Below, one piece after another: positions 56,935 to 64,000 of a DNA stretch of 64,000 nt. The translations under genes were made by a program, and so were the position numbers. Every line of letters begins with the position of its first letter. Within the stretch, counting starts at the first letter, position 1. The stretch is from Vagococcus martis (GTDB lineage Bacteria; Bacillota; Bacilli; Lactobacillales; Vagococcaceae): assembly GCF_002026305.1 (NCBI RefSeq), contig NZ_MVAB01000001.1:2184001-2248000 (forward strand), read 5' to 3'. Under the pieces are notes generated by a model. It was given only the letters and a program-made list of their open reading frames with translations, was not told where the DNA came from and did not search any database.

Positions 56935-58380
56935 TTAGTTCACCTTCTTTTCTAAAACTTTTGCTAATTTTGTTAATGTTGTAATCAAAATCAAATAAAT
57001 CAATGCGATAGTAAAGTAAACCATCGTACTTTGTAAGTTTCGTGCCACAATAATTTTACCTGATTGAAGTAATTCAATTAAACCAATTGATGATAGAATG
57101 GTTGTATCTTTTAGAGAAATAACAAATTGATTAACAAATGATGGAATCATGATTTTAATGGCTTGAGGTAAAATAATCTTTTGCATTGCACGATGATACG
57201 AAAGACCTAAACTTCTAGATGCTTCCATTTGCCCTTTAGGAACAGCATTTATCCCACCACGTACGATTTCTGATAGATAGGCACTTGAGTTTAATGTTAG
57301 TGTGATGATACCAGCTAAGAAGACAGGAATATTAAAACCTAAAATCCCTGGCATACCAAAGTAAATGAAGAAAGCTAGCACCATAAGTGGAATACCACGA
57401 ATAATATCCACATAGATTGTTGCGATAAGACGTAGCACTTTTGATGGTGAAACACTAAATAATCCAATTAAAATACCGATAATAAGTGCTAAAACAAATG
57501 ATACTAGAGTTAACTTAATTGTCATCCATAGTCCATCGAGTAAACTTTTCCAGTTATTTTTTAAGAAACCAGTAAAACTTGTTTCGTCAACAACGGTTTC
57601 TTCTGTACTTGTATCTTTTCCAGTTGAAATATATTTATTGATAATTTTGTCGTACTCGCCAGACGCTTTTAAATTCTTAAGACCAGCGTTGAATTTTTCC
57701 AATAATTCTTGATTCTGCCCTTTTTTAACGGCAAATCCATAGGCACTACCAGTCTCTTTTTCACCAACTAATTGAAGAGCTTGCCCATTTGTAATGGCAT
57801 ATCCTAAAACAGGGTAATCATCAAATATGGCAACAGTTTCGCCATTTTCTAATGATTTATACAGTCCAGTGGCGTCATCAAAGTTTTTGATTGTATAACC
57901 ATATTTTTTTTGATTCTTTTCTAAGAAAGTCGCACTTTCAGTTCCAACTTTTGCAGCGACCGTTTTTCCTTTTAAATCGTCATAACTTTTGATTGAGTTA
58001 TTTCCTTCTTTAACAGCCATTGAAATACCGCTATCAAAATAAGGATCAGAAAAATCAAATGATTTTTTTCGTTCCTCGGTAATACTCATACCAGCAACCA
58101 TACCATCCGCTTGATTTGATTGGACAGCTTGTACCGCACTATCAAATCCTAAAGGTTTTAAATCCACTTTAAATCCTTGATCTTTCGCGATAGCATTGAT
58201 TAAGTCAACGTCAATCCCAATATATGTTCCACTTGAATTTTGGTATTCAAAAGGGGCAAAGGTTAAATCAGTTCCAATTGTGTAAGTTTTTTCTTCTGCT
58301 TTGACGTTGACTCCAAAAACTAAAACAACTAAAGAGGCAAGTAAAGCTACGAATGAAAATAAAGAATATTTATTTTTCAT
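56935..58380 (-). CDS. glnP: Fused amino acid binding protein and permease (GlnPH-like)
   Basis: This 481-residue fusion has a signal sequence (1-28), one periplasmic-type substrate-binding domain (TYTIGTDLTFAPFEY to NKYISTG, about 33-255) and a HisM-type permease domain (from about 275, TIKLTLVSFVLALIIG). The EAA loop is GMEASRSLGLSYHRAMQKIILPQAI-like (about 395-420). Such fusions are typical of lactic acid bacteria; L. lactis GlnP carries two binding domains whereas this one has one. A TATAAT at 58411-58416 on the minus strand is the probable promoter. Confidence 0.93.
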   Translation of the reverse strand: MKNKYSLFSFVALLASLVVLVFGVNVKAEEKTYTIGTDLTFAPFEYQNSSGTYIGIDVDLINAIAKDQGFKVDLKPLGFDSAVQAVQSNQADGMVAGMSITEERKKSFDFSDPYFDSGISMAVKEGNNSIKSYDDLKGKTVAAKVGTESATFLEKNQKKYGYTIKNFDDATGLYKSLENGETVAIFDDYPVLGYAITNGQALQLVGEKETGSAYGFAVKKGQNQELLEKFNAGLKNLKASGEYDKIINKYISTGKDTSTEETVVDETSFTGFLKNNWKSLLDGLWMTIKLTLVSFVLALIIGILIGLFSVSPSKVLRLIATIYVDIIRGIPLMVLAFFIYFGMPGILGFNIPVFLAGIITLTLNSSAYLSEIVRGGINAVPKGQMEASRSLGLSYHRAMQKIILPQAIKIMIPSFVNQFVISLKDTTILSSIGLIELLQSGKIIVARNLQSTMVYFTIALIYLILITTLTKLAKVLEKKVN

Positions 58381-58419
58381 AAAGTTTCTCCTTTTTTTCT
58401 ATTTTTTTCATTATAATTT

Positions 58420-58480
58420 AAAAAAACAGAAAAACACAAATTTTATGTCAGATTATCTTACATGAAATTTGTGTTTTTAC
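58420..58480 (-). terminator. Terminator after yccF (minus strand)
   Basis: A stem of about 19 bp with one bulge (58431-58449 with 58460-58478, AAAAACACAAATTT core) has an 11-base loop and is followed on the minus strand by a T-rich tract. It isolates yccF from the amino acid transporter. Confidence 0.8.
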
Positions 58481-58512
58481 AAAAAATACCAAAAAACGGT
58501 TTAATTTTTACA

Positions 58513-58881
58513 CTAATATCTATATACAACTTCTGCACCAAATGGCATCAGTGCTAATTTTGCCAATTTAAAAGATTGTTTTCCAAAAGGAATCCCAATA
58601 ATGGTGATGCATAAAAGTATACCGCTAGTAACGTGGACAATGGCTAATGGAAGTCCTGATATGATAAGCCAGAGTATATCAACAACAAATGAGATACCAC
58701 TTCCATTGTAAACAATGTCTTTTCCAAAAGGCCAAAATGAAAGACCAGCAATTTTAAAGCATTGAAGTCCTATTGGAATCCCAATAATAGTAATACACCA
58801 CGTGCACCCAGCGATAAACCAAGAAATTCCACCAGCAAATCCTCCAAAAATTAACCAGATAATGTTTCCTAAAAAAGTCAT
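58513..58881 (-). CDS. YccF domain membrane protein
   Basis: This 122-residue membrane protein consists of two YccF repeats, each with the pattern CITIIGIPIGLQCFKIAGLSFWPFGKDIVY and CITIIGIPFGKQSFKLAKLALMPFGAEVVY (described here as segments near residues 30-58 and 92-120). Four membrane segments are predicted. Family function is unknown. The start at 58881 is chosen because AGAAAGAAG lies seven bases upstream. Confidence 0.88.
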   Translation of the reverse strand: MTFLGNIIWLIFGGFAGGISWFIAGCTWCITIIGIPIGLQCFKIAGLSFWPFGKDIVYNGSGISFVVDILWLIISGLPLAIVHVTSGILLCITIIGIPFGKQSFKLAKLALMPFGAEVVYRY

Positions 58882-59000
58882 TGTCATTCTTCTTTCTAAA
58901 ATATGATAGATTAATAAAAGCATTTTGTTCATCATTCTGATAGAATGTAGTTAATCGATTATAACATAGACATATAATGTATACAAAAGGGGAAATGATA

Positions 59001-59708
59001 GTGGAAAATATCTTTATGACATTTATTACCTATTCCATTGTAGGATGGCTGTGGGAAAGTTTTTATTGTTCGTTAAAAGCGCGACATTTTGTGTATCGAG
59101 GCTTCTTATTAGGCCCATATTGTCCTGTTTATGGGTTTGGTGTGACAGCTGTCTTATTACTTGTCCCAGACAAATCAGGTACACTTTTAAATCTTTATTT
59201 TAATTCTGTTGTGATTGTGACTATTATTGAATTTATAACAAGTTGGTTACTAGAAACATTATTTAATATGTCATTGTGGGATTATAAAAATGTTCCCTTT
59301 AATATTGAAGGACGGGTAGCTGTCCCTGTTTCAATGTTCTGGGGAGTGGGATGTTTGTTCCTAATTAAAGTGATTAATCCAGTCATACAAGATGGCATTA
59401 CAAACTTTATACATGCAACTAACAATATTGGACCCATTATTTTATTTGTTTTATTTACGGTAGATGTTATCTCAACATTAATTTTTACAGCGACTACGAA
59501 AAAAGAAGTTGCTTCATCAATTGATACGAGTGATAAGGAAAATGCTGGTATTAAAGAATATCGGTTAAAACACTTATTTGAAAACAAAGAATCAGACCAT
59601 AATAGATTGAAAGTTTTACAAGACTTGAAAAATAAACCACTGAAATTAAAACATCACAATCTAAATCGTTTGCTTAAAAACTATCCAAATTTAAAATTAA
59701 AAAAATAG
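59001..59708 (+). CDS. Putative ABC-transporter type IV (CmpB-like) membrane protein
   Basis: This 235-residue protein has about five hydrophobic segments and matches the CmpB/ABC_trans_CmpB family: TYSIVGWLWESFYCSLK and VYRGFLLGPYCPVYGFG at the N-terminus and WDYKNVPFNIEGRV in the middle. Despite the name the function is undefined. The last 60 residues are soluble and basic. GTG 59001, eight bases after AAGGGG, is preferred; ATG 58995 lies too close to the site. Confidence 0.82.
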   Translation: MENIFMTFITYSIVGWLWESFYCSLKARHFVYRGFLLGPYCPVYGFGVTAVLLLVPDKSGTLLNLYFNSVVIVTIIEFITSWLLETLFNMSLWDYKNVPFNIEGRVAVPVSMFWGVGCLFLIKVINPVIQDGITNFIHATNNIGPIILFVLFTVDVISTLIFTATTKKEVASSIDTSDKENAGIKEYRLKHLFENKESDHNRLKVLQDLKNKPLKLKHHNLNRLLKNYPNLKLKK

Positions 59709-59728
59709 GGTTAGGCCTATTTTTTTTG
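59698..59728 (+). terminator. Terminator after CmpB-like gene
   Basis: AAAAATAGG / CCTATTTTT overlaps the stop codon, with a 6-base loop and T8. Confidence 0.85.
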
Positions 59729-59787
59729 TTGCTCATAAATGAAGTGGCTATGTTATAATGGTTCTATTACATAAAAAGAGGTATGGT

Positions 59788-60252
59788 ATGAATAATAATG
59801 ATCGGTTAACGCGTTTAAGATACGCACTTGATATTAAAGATAATGATATGGTCGAGCTTTTTTCATTAGGTGGCGTGACTGTTACAAAAGAAGAGTATTT
59901 ATCAATGTTAAATAAAATAGATGACGACTTATATGAAAACATGTTAGAAGATGAAATGTTTGAGCGATTTTTAAATGGCATGATTATGTCACAGCGTGGG
60001 AAAAAAGATGATGACAAGGTAGTCTATGAATTGCATGAAGGAAATGCAAATAATGTCTTTTTAAAGAAAATAAAAATTGCATTATCTCTTACAACTGATG
60101 ATATGCTTCATTATTTAGATGAGGCAGGGGTGAGTGTTTCCAAAAGTGAATTAAGTGCTTTTTTAAGAAAAGAAGGACATCGAAATTACAAAGTATGTGG
60201 AGACAACTACACAAGACATTTTTTAAAAGGCTTAATGACTGATTATAGATAA
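59788..60252 (+). CDS. DUF1456 (YehS-like) family protein
   Basis: This 154-residue protein has two copies of the DUF1456 helical repeat: NNDRLTRLRYALDIKDNDM (about 2-65) and NNVFLKKIKIALSLTTDDM (about 85-152), each ending in a phenylalanine-leucine helix (FERFLNGM, TRHFLKGL). The E. coli homologue YehS has no known function. The extended -10 TGTTATAAT at 59751-59759 and AAAGAGG support ATG 59788. Confidence 0.88.
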   Translation: MNNNDRLTRLRYALDIKDNDMVELFSLGGVTVTKEEYLSMLNKIDDDLYENMLEDEMFERFLNGMIMSQRGKKDDDKVVYELHEGNANNVFLKKIKIALSLTTDDMLHYLDEAGVSVSKSELSAFLRKEGHRNYKVCGDNYTRHFLKGLMTDYR

Positions 60253-60274
60253 TGATTATTTTAGGAGGTGACTT

Positions 60275-60730
60275 ATGCGTTTTGTCATTGATGGGGATGG
60301 GTCTCCGGTAAAAAATGAAGTGATCCAATTAGGAGAAACGTATCAAATTCCTGTTGTTATCGTGACAAGTATTGATCACTACACAAATAAAATTTATCCA
60401 GACTTTATTGAGTTTATTTACGTAGATAAAGGAAGTGACAGTGCTGATTATCGTATCGTAAAAGAAGTAGAGGATCATGATATTATTATTACTCAAGATT
60501 ATGGTTTGGCTTCTCTTTTACTAACAAAACCAGTACGAGTATTTCATCATAGCGGACAAGAGTATACAACACGCACGATTGATACATTACTTAATCAACG
60601 TTTTATAGGTAGTCAAATGCGTAAAGCAGGAAAGAAAACAAAAGGTCCTAAAGCATTTACCCAAAAAGATAAAGAGATATTTATTGGGAAAATGTTGGAT
60701 ATTATTAAGACCAAAAATAACCTTGGCTAA
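60275..60730 (+). CDS. YaiI/YqxD (UPF0178, DUF188) family protein
   Basis: This 151-residue protein belongs to UPF0178, with a PIN-like fold. The conserved residues are DGDGSPVK at the N-terminus, SDSADYRIV near 60, DIIITQDYGLA near 75 and KAFTQKDKEIF near the end. The acidic residues suggest a metal-dependent nuclease but this is unproven. TTAGGAGGTGA is the ribosome site, and the gap to the DUF1456 gene is short, so both share a promoter. Confidence 0.9.
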   Translation: MRFVIDGDGSPVKNEVIQLGETYQIPVVIVTSIDHYTNKIYPDFIEFIYVDKGSDSADYRIVKEVEDHDIIITQDYGLASLLLTKPVRVFHHSGQEYTTRTIDTLLNQRFIGSQMRKAGKKTKGPKAFTQKDKEIFIGKMLDIIKTKNNLG

Positions 60731-60750
60731 AAAGTTAAGGTTATTTTTAT
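60716..60750 (+). terminator. Terminator overlapping the YaiI/YqxD gene end
   Basis: AATAACCTT / AAGGTTATT with a 12-base loop contains the stop codon and is followed by T-rich sequence. Confidence 0.75.
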
Positions 60751-60778
60751 TGACATGTTCAAAAAATACAGGTATAGT
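60750..60778 (+). promoter_or_regulatory. Promoter of the T-box/methyltransferase operon
   Basis: TTGACA (60750-60755), 17 bases, TATAGT (60773-60778). Confidence 0.8.
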
Positions 60779-60799
60779 CATTTTAATAAAAAGATTAAA

Positions 60800-61072
60800 A
60801 CACGATGAGAAAGAAAGTAAGATAGTGATATTTTCCATTAGAGAGTCTTGGTAGCTGAAAAAAGACGTTAATAAAACTATTTGAAAATGGCTTTTGAGTG
60901 GACTTTCTAACATGATTGAGGAAAGTACGGCTTGTTCCGTTAGAAAACAGCAGTCTCCAATATTAAAGGGTACTGTTAGAGGTTGCTTTTGTGAAAAAGC
61001 AACAAATTAAGGTGGTAACACATGTCAATTATGTCCTTAGATATCAATCTAGATATCTAAGGATTTTTTATT
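60800..61072 (+). ncRNA. T-box leader, probably tRNA-Met responsive
   Basis: Stem I begins near AGAAAGTAAG and has the AGAGAG motif at about 60840. AAATTAAGGTGGTAACAC (61003-61020) is the T-box core with the UGGU bulge. A perfect terminator CCTTAGATATC / GATATCTAAGG (61035-61045 with 61052-61062) precedes T6. GAAAATGG at 60884-60890 offers an AUG specifier at 60887-60889. The MetE-like gene downstream agrees with methionine. Confidence 0.85.
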
Positions 61073-61093
61073 TTTATATAATAAGGAGGAAAA

Positions 61094-62197
61094 ATGATGA
61101 GTGAAATTCCGTTTCGTTATGATCAAGTAGGAAGTTTATTAAGACCAAAAGAATTAAAAGAGGCTAGAAAAAAATTTCAAAATGGTCTATTAACTAAAGA
61201 AGAACTAACTACGATAGAAGATGTTGAGATTATTAAAGTTATAGAAAAACAAAAAAAGATAGGCCTAAAAGCAGTCACTGATGGTGAGTTTAGAAGAAGA
61301 TGGTGGCATTTGGATTTTATAGCTGGGTTGAATGGTATTACAGTTTATGATTTCGTAACGACAGCTTTTGGTATCACTACAGAAGCTCAAGGAACTTATG
61401 TTTCCGGGAAATTGTCATACAATAATCTGCATCCTTTTATTCATCATTTTAAATTTACCAAAAAGCATGCAGGTAATGATGTCGTTGCTAAACAAACAAT
61501 TCCTGGACCAAACATGATTTACTTAGATTCATTTATACTATCTAAACAGTATAATGAAAAACCTGTTTATTCAGATAAGGACGGTTTTGTTGAGGATTTA
61601 ATTAAAACCTATCAAGATGTCATTCTAGCATTTTATGAAGTAGGATGTCGTTATCTTCAATTAGATGATACTAGTTGGGGAGCACTTTTTGATGACCGTT
61701 TTAGAGAATTAATTAAAAATAATGGTTATGATCCGGATGAACTCATTCAAGAATTTGGAGATATTACAGAAAAAGTTTTAGAAAATAAACCGACAGATTT
61801 AGATATTACATTTCATTTTTGTAAAGGGAATTTTCAATCAAAATGGTTATACAACGGTTCATATGAAATGATAGCAAAAAGATTATTCAGTATTGAAGCG
61901 TTTTCTGGTTTCTTTTTAGAGTTTGATGATGAACGTTCTGGCGGTTTTGAACCACTGAGGTTTATTGGTAATCAAAAAGTAGTTTTGGGTCTAGTCACTA
62001 CTAAAACACCAGAATTGGAAGATAAAGAAGTCATCAAAAATAGAATTATTGAGGCAAGTAAAACAGTGCCACTTGAGCAGTTATGCTTGAGTCCACAATG
62101 CGGATTTTCATCAACACATGAAGGAAATAAAGTGACTGAAGACGACCAATGGAAAAAATTGTCATTAGTAATTGATATTGCCAAAGAAGTGTTTTAA
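61094..62197 (+). CDS. MetE C-terminal-like methyltransferase (YxjG/YxjH family)
   Basis: This 367-residue protein equals the C-terminal, zinc-binding half of cobalamin-independent methionine synthase (5-methyltetrahydropteroyltriglutamate-homocysteine methyltransferase family). The zinc ligands are visible as His and Cys in FHFCKGN and Cys in LSPQCGFSS; RYDQVGSLLRP is the family N-terminus. B. subtilis YxjG/YxjH are homologues under methionine control. The methyl donor is uncertain because the N-terminal folate-binding half is missing. It follows a T-box that probably senses Met-tRNA. Confidence 0.87.
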   Translation: MMSEIPFRYDQVGSLLRPKELKEARKKFQNGLLTKEELTTIEDVEIIKVIEKQKKIGLKAVTDGEFRRRWWHLDFIAGLNGITVYDFVTTAFGITTEAQGTYVSGKLSYNNLHPFIHHFKFTKKHAGNDVVAKQTIPGPNMIYLDSFILSKQYNEKPVYSDKDGFVEDLIKTYQDVILAFYEVGCRYLQLDDTSWGALFDDRFRELIKNNGYDPDELIQEFGDITEKVLENKPTDLDITFHFCKGNFQSKWLYNGSYEMIAKRLFSIEAFSGFFLEFDDERSGGFEPLRFIGNQKVVLGLVTTKTPELEDKEVIKNRIIEASKTVPLEQLCLSPQCGFSSTHEGNKVTEDDQWKKLSLVIDIAKEVF

Positions 62198-62212
62198 GAA
62201 AGGAAGAGAGAC

Positions 62213-62944
62213 ATGACAATTATTGATACGATCAATCAACTAAAACAAAGAGAATGGGTTGACTTGACACACACATTATCAAAAAGTATTCCATACTTTT
62301 CTGCATTTTCACCAATGAAAGAAAAAACATTATTTACAATAAAGGAAGATGGCTTTTATGCGAAAGAATATACTTTGGCAACGCAATATGGTACTCATAT
62401 TGATCCACCAGGTCATTTTTCTGAAGGCAGTGGTTTGTTAGATGTTTTAACATTAAAAGATGGGATTTTGCCATTATATGTGATTCACAAAGAAAAAGAA
62501 GTTGAGAAAAACTCAGATTATGAATTGACGGTAAAAGATATTCAACATTTTGAGAATGAAAACGGAAAAATCGAAGCAGGAAGTTTTGTTGCATTTTCAA
62601 GTGGTTGGTCAAAAAAATGGGAGGATCATGAAGCATATTACAATAAGGATGATAAAGGGCAAGCACACACTCCTGGTTGGTCAATAGAGGCGTTAAAATT
62701 TTTGCATGAAAAACGCAATGTTCGAGCTATTGGACATGAGACACTTGATACTGATAGCGGAAAAGCATTTTTTGAAAATCAAGCGTTGTTAGGAGAATTA
62801 TACTGGTTATCTACCGGAAATTTTCAAGTGGAAGCTTTAAGTAATTTGTCTAATGTACCAAGTAGTGGTAGTGCTATTGTAATAGGTATTCCTAAAATAG
62901 AAGAGTCTCCAGGATTTAGCGTCCGAGCTTTTGCTATTATTTAA
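62213..62944 (+). CDS. Cyclase-family metal-dependent hydrolase
   Basis: This 243-residue member of the cyclase/kynurenine formamidase family has the metal-binding motif TQYGTHIDPPGHF (HxDxxxH) near residue 60, ALKFLHEKRNVRAIGHETLDTD near 170 and a PSSGSAIVIGIPKI segment near the end. Family members hydrolyse amides such as N-formylkynurenine or isatin. It follows the MetE-like gene by 15 bases and thus shares the T-box. A hydrolase in a methionine operon is unusual; the substrate is unknown. Confidence 0.85.
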   Translation: MTIIDTINQLKQREWVDLTHTLSKSIPYFSAFSPMKEKTLFTIKEDGFYAKEYTLATQYGTHIDPPGHFSEGSGLLDVLTLKDGILPLYVIHKEKEVEKNSDYELTVKDIQHFENENGKIEAGSFVAFSSGWSKKWEDHEAYYNKDDKGQAHTPGWSIEALKFLHEKRNVRAIGHETLDTDSGKAFFENQALLGELYWLSTGNFQVEALSNLSNVPSSGSAIVIGIPKIEESPGFSVRAFAII

Positions 62945-62956
62945 ATTAGATATTAA

Positions 62957-63005
62957 AACAAAAAAGACAAAGTGTTGACATTGATCATTACATTGTCTTT
63001 TTTGG
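62957..63005. terminator. Bidirectional terminator between cyclase gene and gntR
   Basis: AAAAAAGACAA / TTGTCTTTTTT (62960-62970 with 62993-63003) works for both convergent genes. Confidence 0.85.
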
Positions 63006-63020
63006 GCTTTGATAAGCTTT

Positions 63021-63733
63021 TTAAGAATATATTTTTGTACTTTGTAAAAAGAATTGAGAATTAACATAATGATAGATTTTTTTAGAAAAATCAAAAGCTT
63101 CTCCTGAGGATAAGTAAAATAACTCGTCAATTAATAATCCTGGATCACCTTCTTTTAATTCTAATAGATCACTTTCATCTTTATTTAATTTTATGACATG
63201 GATATATTTATCTGAAAAACTAATATTTAATTTCAAAGCTGTTTTACAGTAATCAAAAATAGAATGCTCTGCTATTTCAACATTTAAGTAAGGGATGATC
63301 GTTTTATTGTAATAGGATTCTTCTATACAGAGCACTTGGGAATTGATATATCGCATTCTCTTAACATAATAAACACTCTCTTTATCATCTAAACTTAAAT
63401 GCTCTCTAACTTCCAATGGTGGAATGACTTCACTAAGTTTTAATACTTTAGATGTAATATCAAATTCACCTAAATCAGCTGTAAACCCTTGATTTTCACT
63501 GAAATTAATATAGCCTTTTCTTTTTTTCTCCTAACAAATACACCACTACCTTGTATTTGGTAGATAATTCCTCGTTTTTCTAATAAATCCAATGCTTTAA
63601 CAATAGTACTTTTACTGACATGATAAGTCTCTATCAATTCTTTAAAGTTTGGTAACCTACTACCATGGTTTAAGTTGTTTTCAACAATTGATTCCTCAAT
63701 TAATAATGCAATTTTTTCGTATTTTAACATCAT
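63021..63733 (-). pseudogene. GntR/UTRA-family regulator, split by a one-base frameshift
   Basis: The first part (63733-63470) encodes a GntR winged helix (YHVSKSTIVKALDLLEKRGI, GSGVFVRR) and then runs off frame to a stop. The second part encodes the UTRA ligand-binding domain. Reading the next frame from about 63520 gives KGYINFSENQGFTADLGEF and continues smoothly into the UTRA domain. One extra base in the A7 run (minus strand; T7 at 63521-63527) restores a single 237-residue regulator, the normal family length. GAGGGAA precedes the start. It is divergent from a PTS gene whose promoter it probably controls. Confidence 0.85.
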
Positions 63734-63815
63734 AATAATTCCCTCATTTATATCCCCTAAGTTTTGTTACGATAGTTTTCTTTATTTTATCACAAAAAAA
63801 TAAAAAAGATAGGCA

Positions 63816-63844
63816 TTGACAAATTGTGCATGCACAATTATTAT
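63816..63844 (+). promoter_or_regulatory. PTS gene promoter with operator palindrome in the spacer
   Basis: TTGACA (63816-63821), a 17-base spacer, TATTAT (63839-63844). The spacer is almost entirely the perfect 18-bp palindrome AATTGTGCATGCACAATT (63822-63839). Binding there would block RNA polymerase; the adjacent GntR-family gene is the obvious candidate repressor. Confidence 0.8.
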
Positions 63845-63876
63845 TTGTATATAAAGTTTAGAGAGGAAGGCGAATC

Positions 63877-64000
63877 ATGAGTAAAGTGAGAGACTATTCA
63901 AAGTTGGCACAAGATATTGTTGAAATACTCGGTAAAGATAATATTTTAAATGCTACACGTTGTGCAACAAGATTAAGATTGGTGTTAAAAGATATTCCAA
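63877..64000 (+). CDS. PTS sugar transporter EIIB(C) component (3' truncated by window edge)
   Basis: Only the first 41 codons are visible. They match the N-terminal IIB domain of the glucoside/sucrose/trehalose PTS family: [15 protein letters not shown] and then [15 protein letters not shown], where Cys29 is the phosphorylated residue. Family members are IIBC or IIBCA permeases for beta-glucosides, trehalose or sucrose. AGAGGAAGG precedes the start. The substrate cannot be assigned from this fragment; a GntR/UTRA regulator next to it would suit trehalose or beta-glucosides. Confidence 0.85.
   Translation, partial: MSKVRDYSKLAQDIVEILGKDNILNATRCATRLRLVLKDIP

Overview
The window looks like chromosome from a low-GC, AT-rich lactic-acid bacterium of the Enterococcaceae, probably Vagococcus or Enterococcus. 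This is inferred from gene content and order (secA-prfB-ftsEX, rapZ-yvcK-whiA, ylxM-ffh, nifS-DUF1831-mnmA, a YidC2 lipoprotein), A-rich ribosome binding sites, frequent extended -10 promoters, and T-box and M-box leaders. No rRNA, tRNA, insertion sequence, prophage or CRISPR array was seen. Most of the region is conserved housekeeping DNA, with a large catabolic block in the middle.

Layout. Positions 1-15,300: the 3' part of secA; prfB with its programmed frameshift; ftsE-ftsX; rapZ-yvcK-whiA; ylxM-ffh; an amidase; a convergent FtsW-type gene; an MFS transporter; and a type I asparaginase. Positions 15,300-31,800: an allantoin catabolic cluster. It holds an NCS1 permease, allantoinase, an MFS carrier, allantoate amidohydrolase (AllC), ureidoglycine aminohydrolase (AllE), ureidoglycolate dehydrogenase (AllD), an FdrA/YlbE/YlbF oxamate carbamoyltransferase set and carbamate kinase. 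An esterase-like hydrolase and the regulator PucR lie on the opposite strand, and a ureidoglycine-glyoxylate aminotransferase (PucG) is divergent from pucR. Read together, these genes import allantoin, hydrolyse it to ureidoglycine, turn that into oxalurate by two routes, split oxalurate phosphorolytically to oxamate and carbamoyl phosphate, and make ATP from the latter. No uricase is present.

Positions 31,800-35,800: an ECF-type transporter (S, T and a double ATPase) and a DUF218 membrane protein whose 5' end appears frameshifted. Positions 35,800-40,000: two unrecognised small genes, yidC2, acylphosphatase, an rRNA methyltransferase, an HD hydrolase and an HxlR regulator. Positions 40,000-50,400: T-box-controlled pheST, a D,D-carboxypeptidase, an aldo/keto reductase, cardiolipin synthase, cysteine desulfurase, DUF1831 and mnmA. 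Positions 50,400-56,200: an M-box riboswitch, a small ORF and a magnesium P-type ATPase, then DUF1033 and topB. Positions 56,200-60,750: a polar amino acid ABC transporter and small conserved genes. Positions 60,750-64,000: a T-box leader (probably methionine) ahead of a MetE-like methyltransferase and a cyclase-family hydrolase, then a frameshifted GntR regulator divergent from the start of a PTS gene whose promoter carries a perfect palindrome.

The most unusual signals are these. An in-frame TGA in fdrA/allF is followed by the family's conserved C-terminal tail. Two genes are each one base short in a T7 run. A 32-codon ORF lies between the M-box and the Mg2+ ATPase. Repeated TTTTGTGCA elements surround pucR, and a TTGGTTA-type palindrome lies in front of the second transporter. 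No wholly new system could be demonstrated from the sequence alone.
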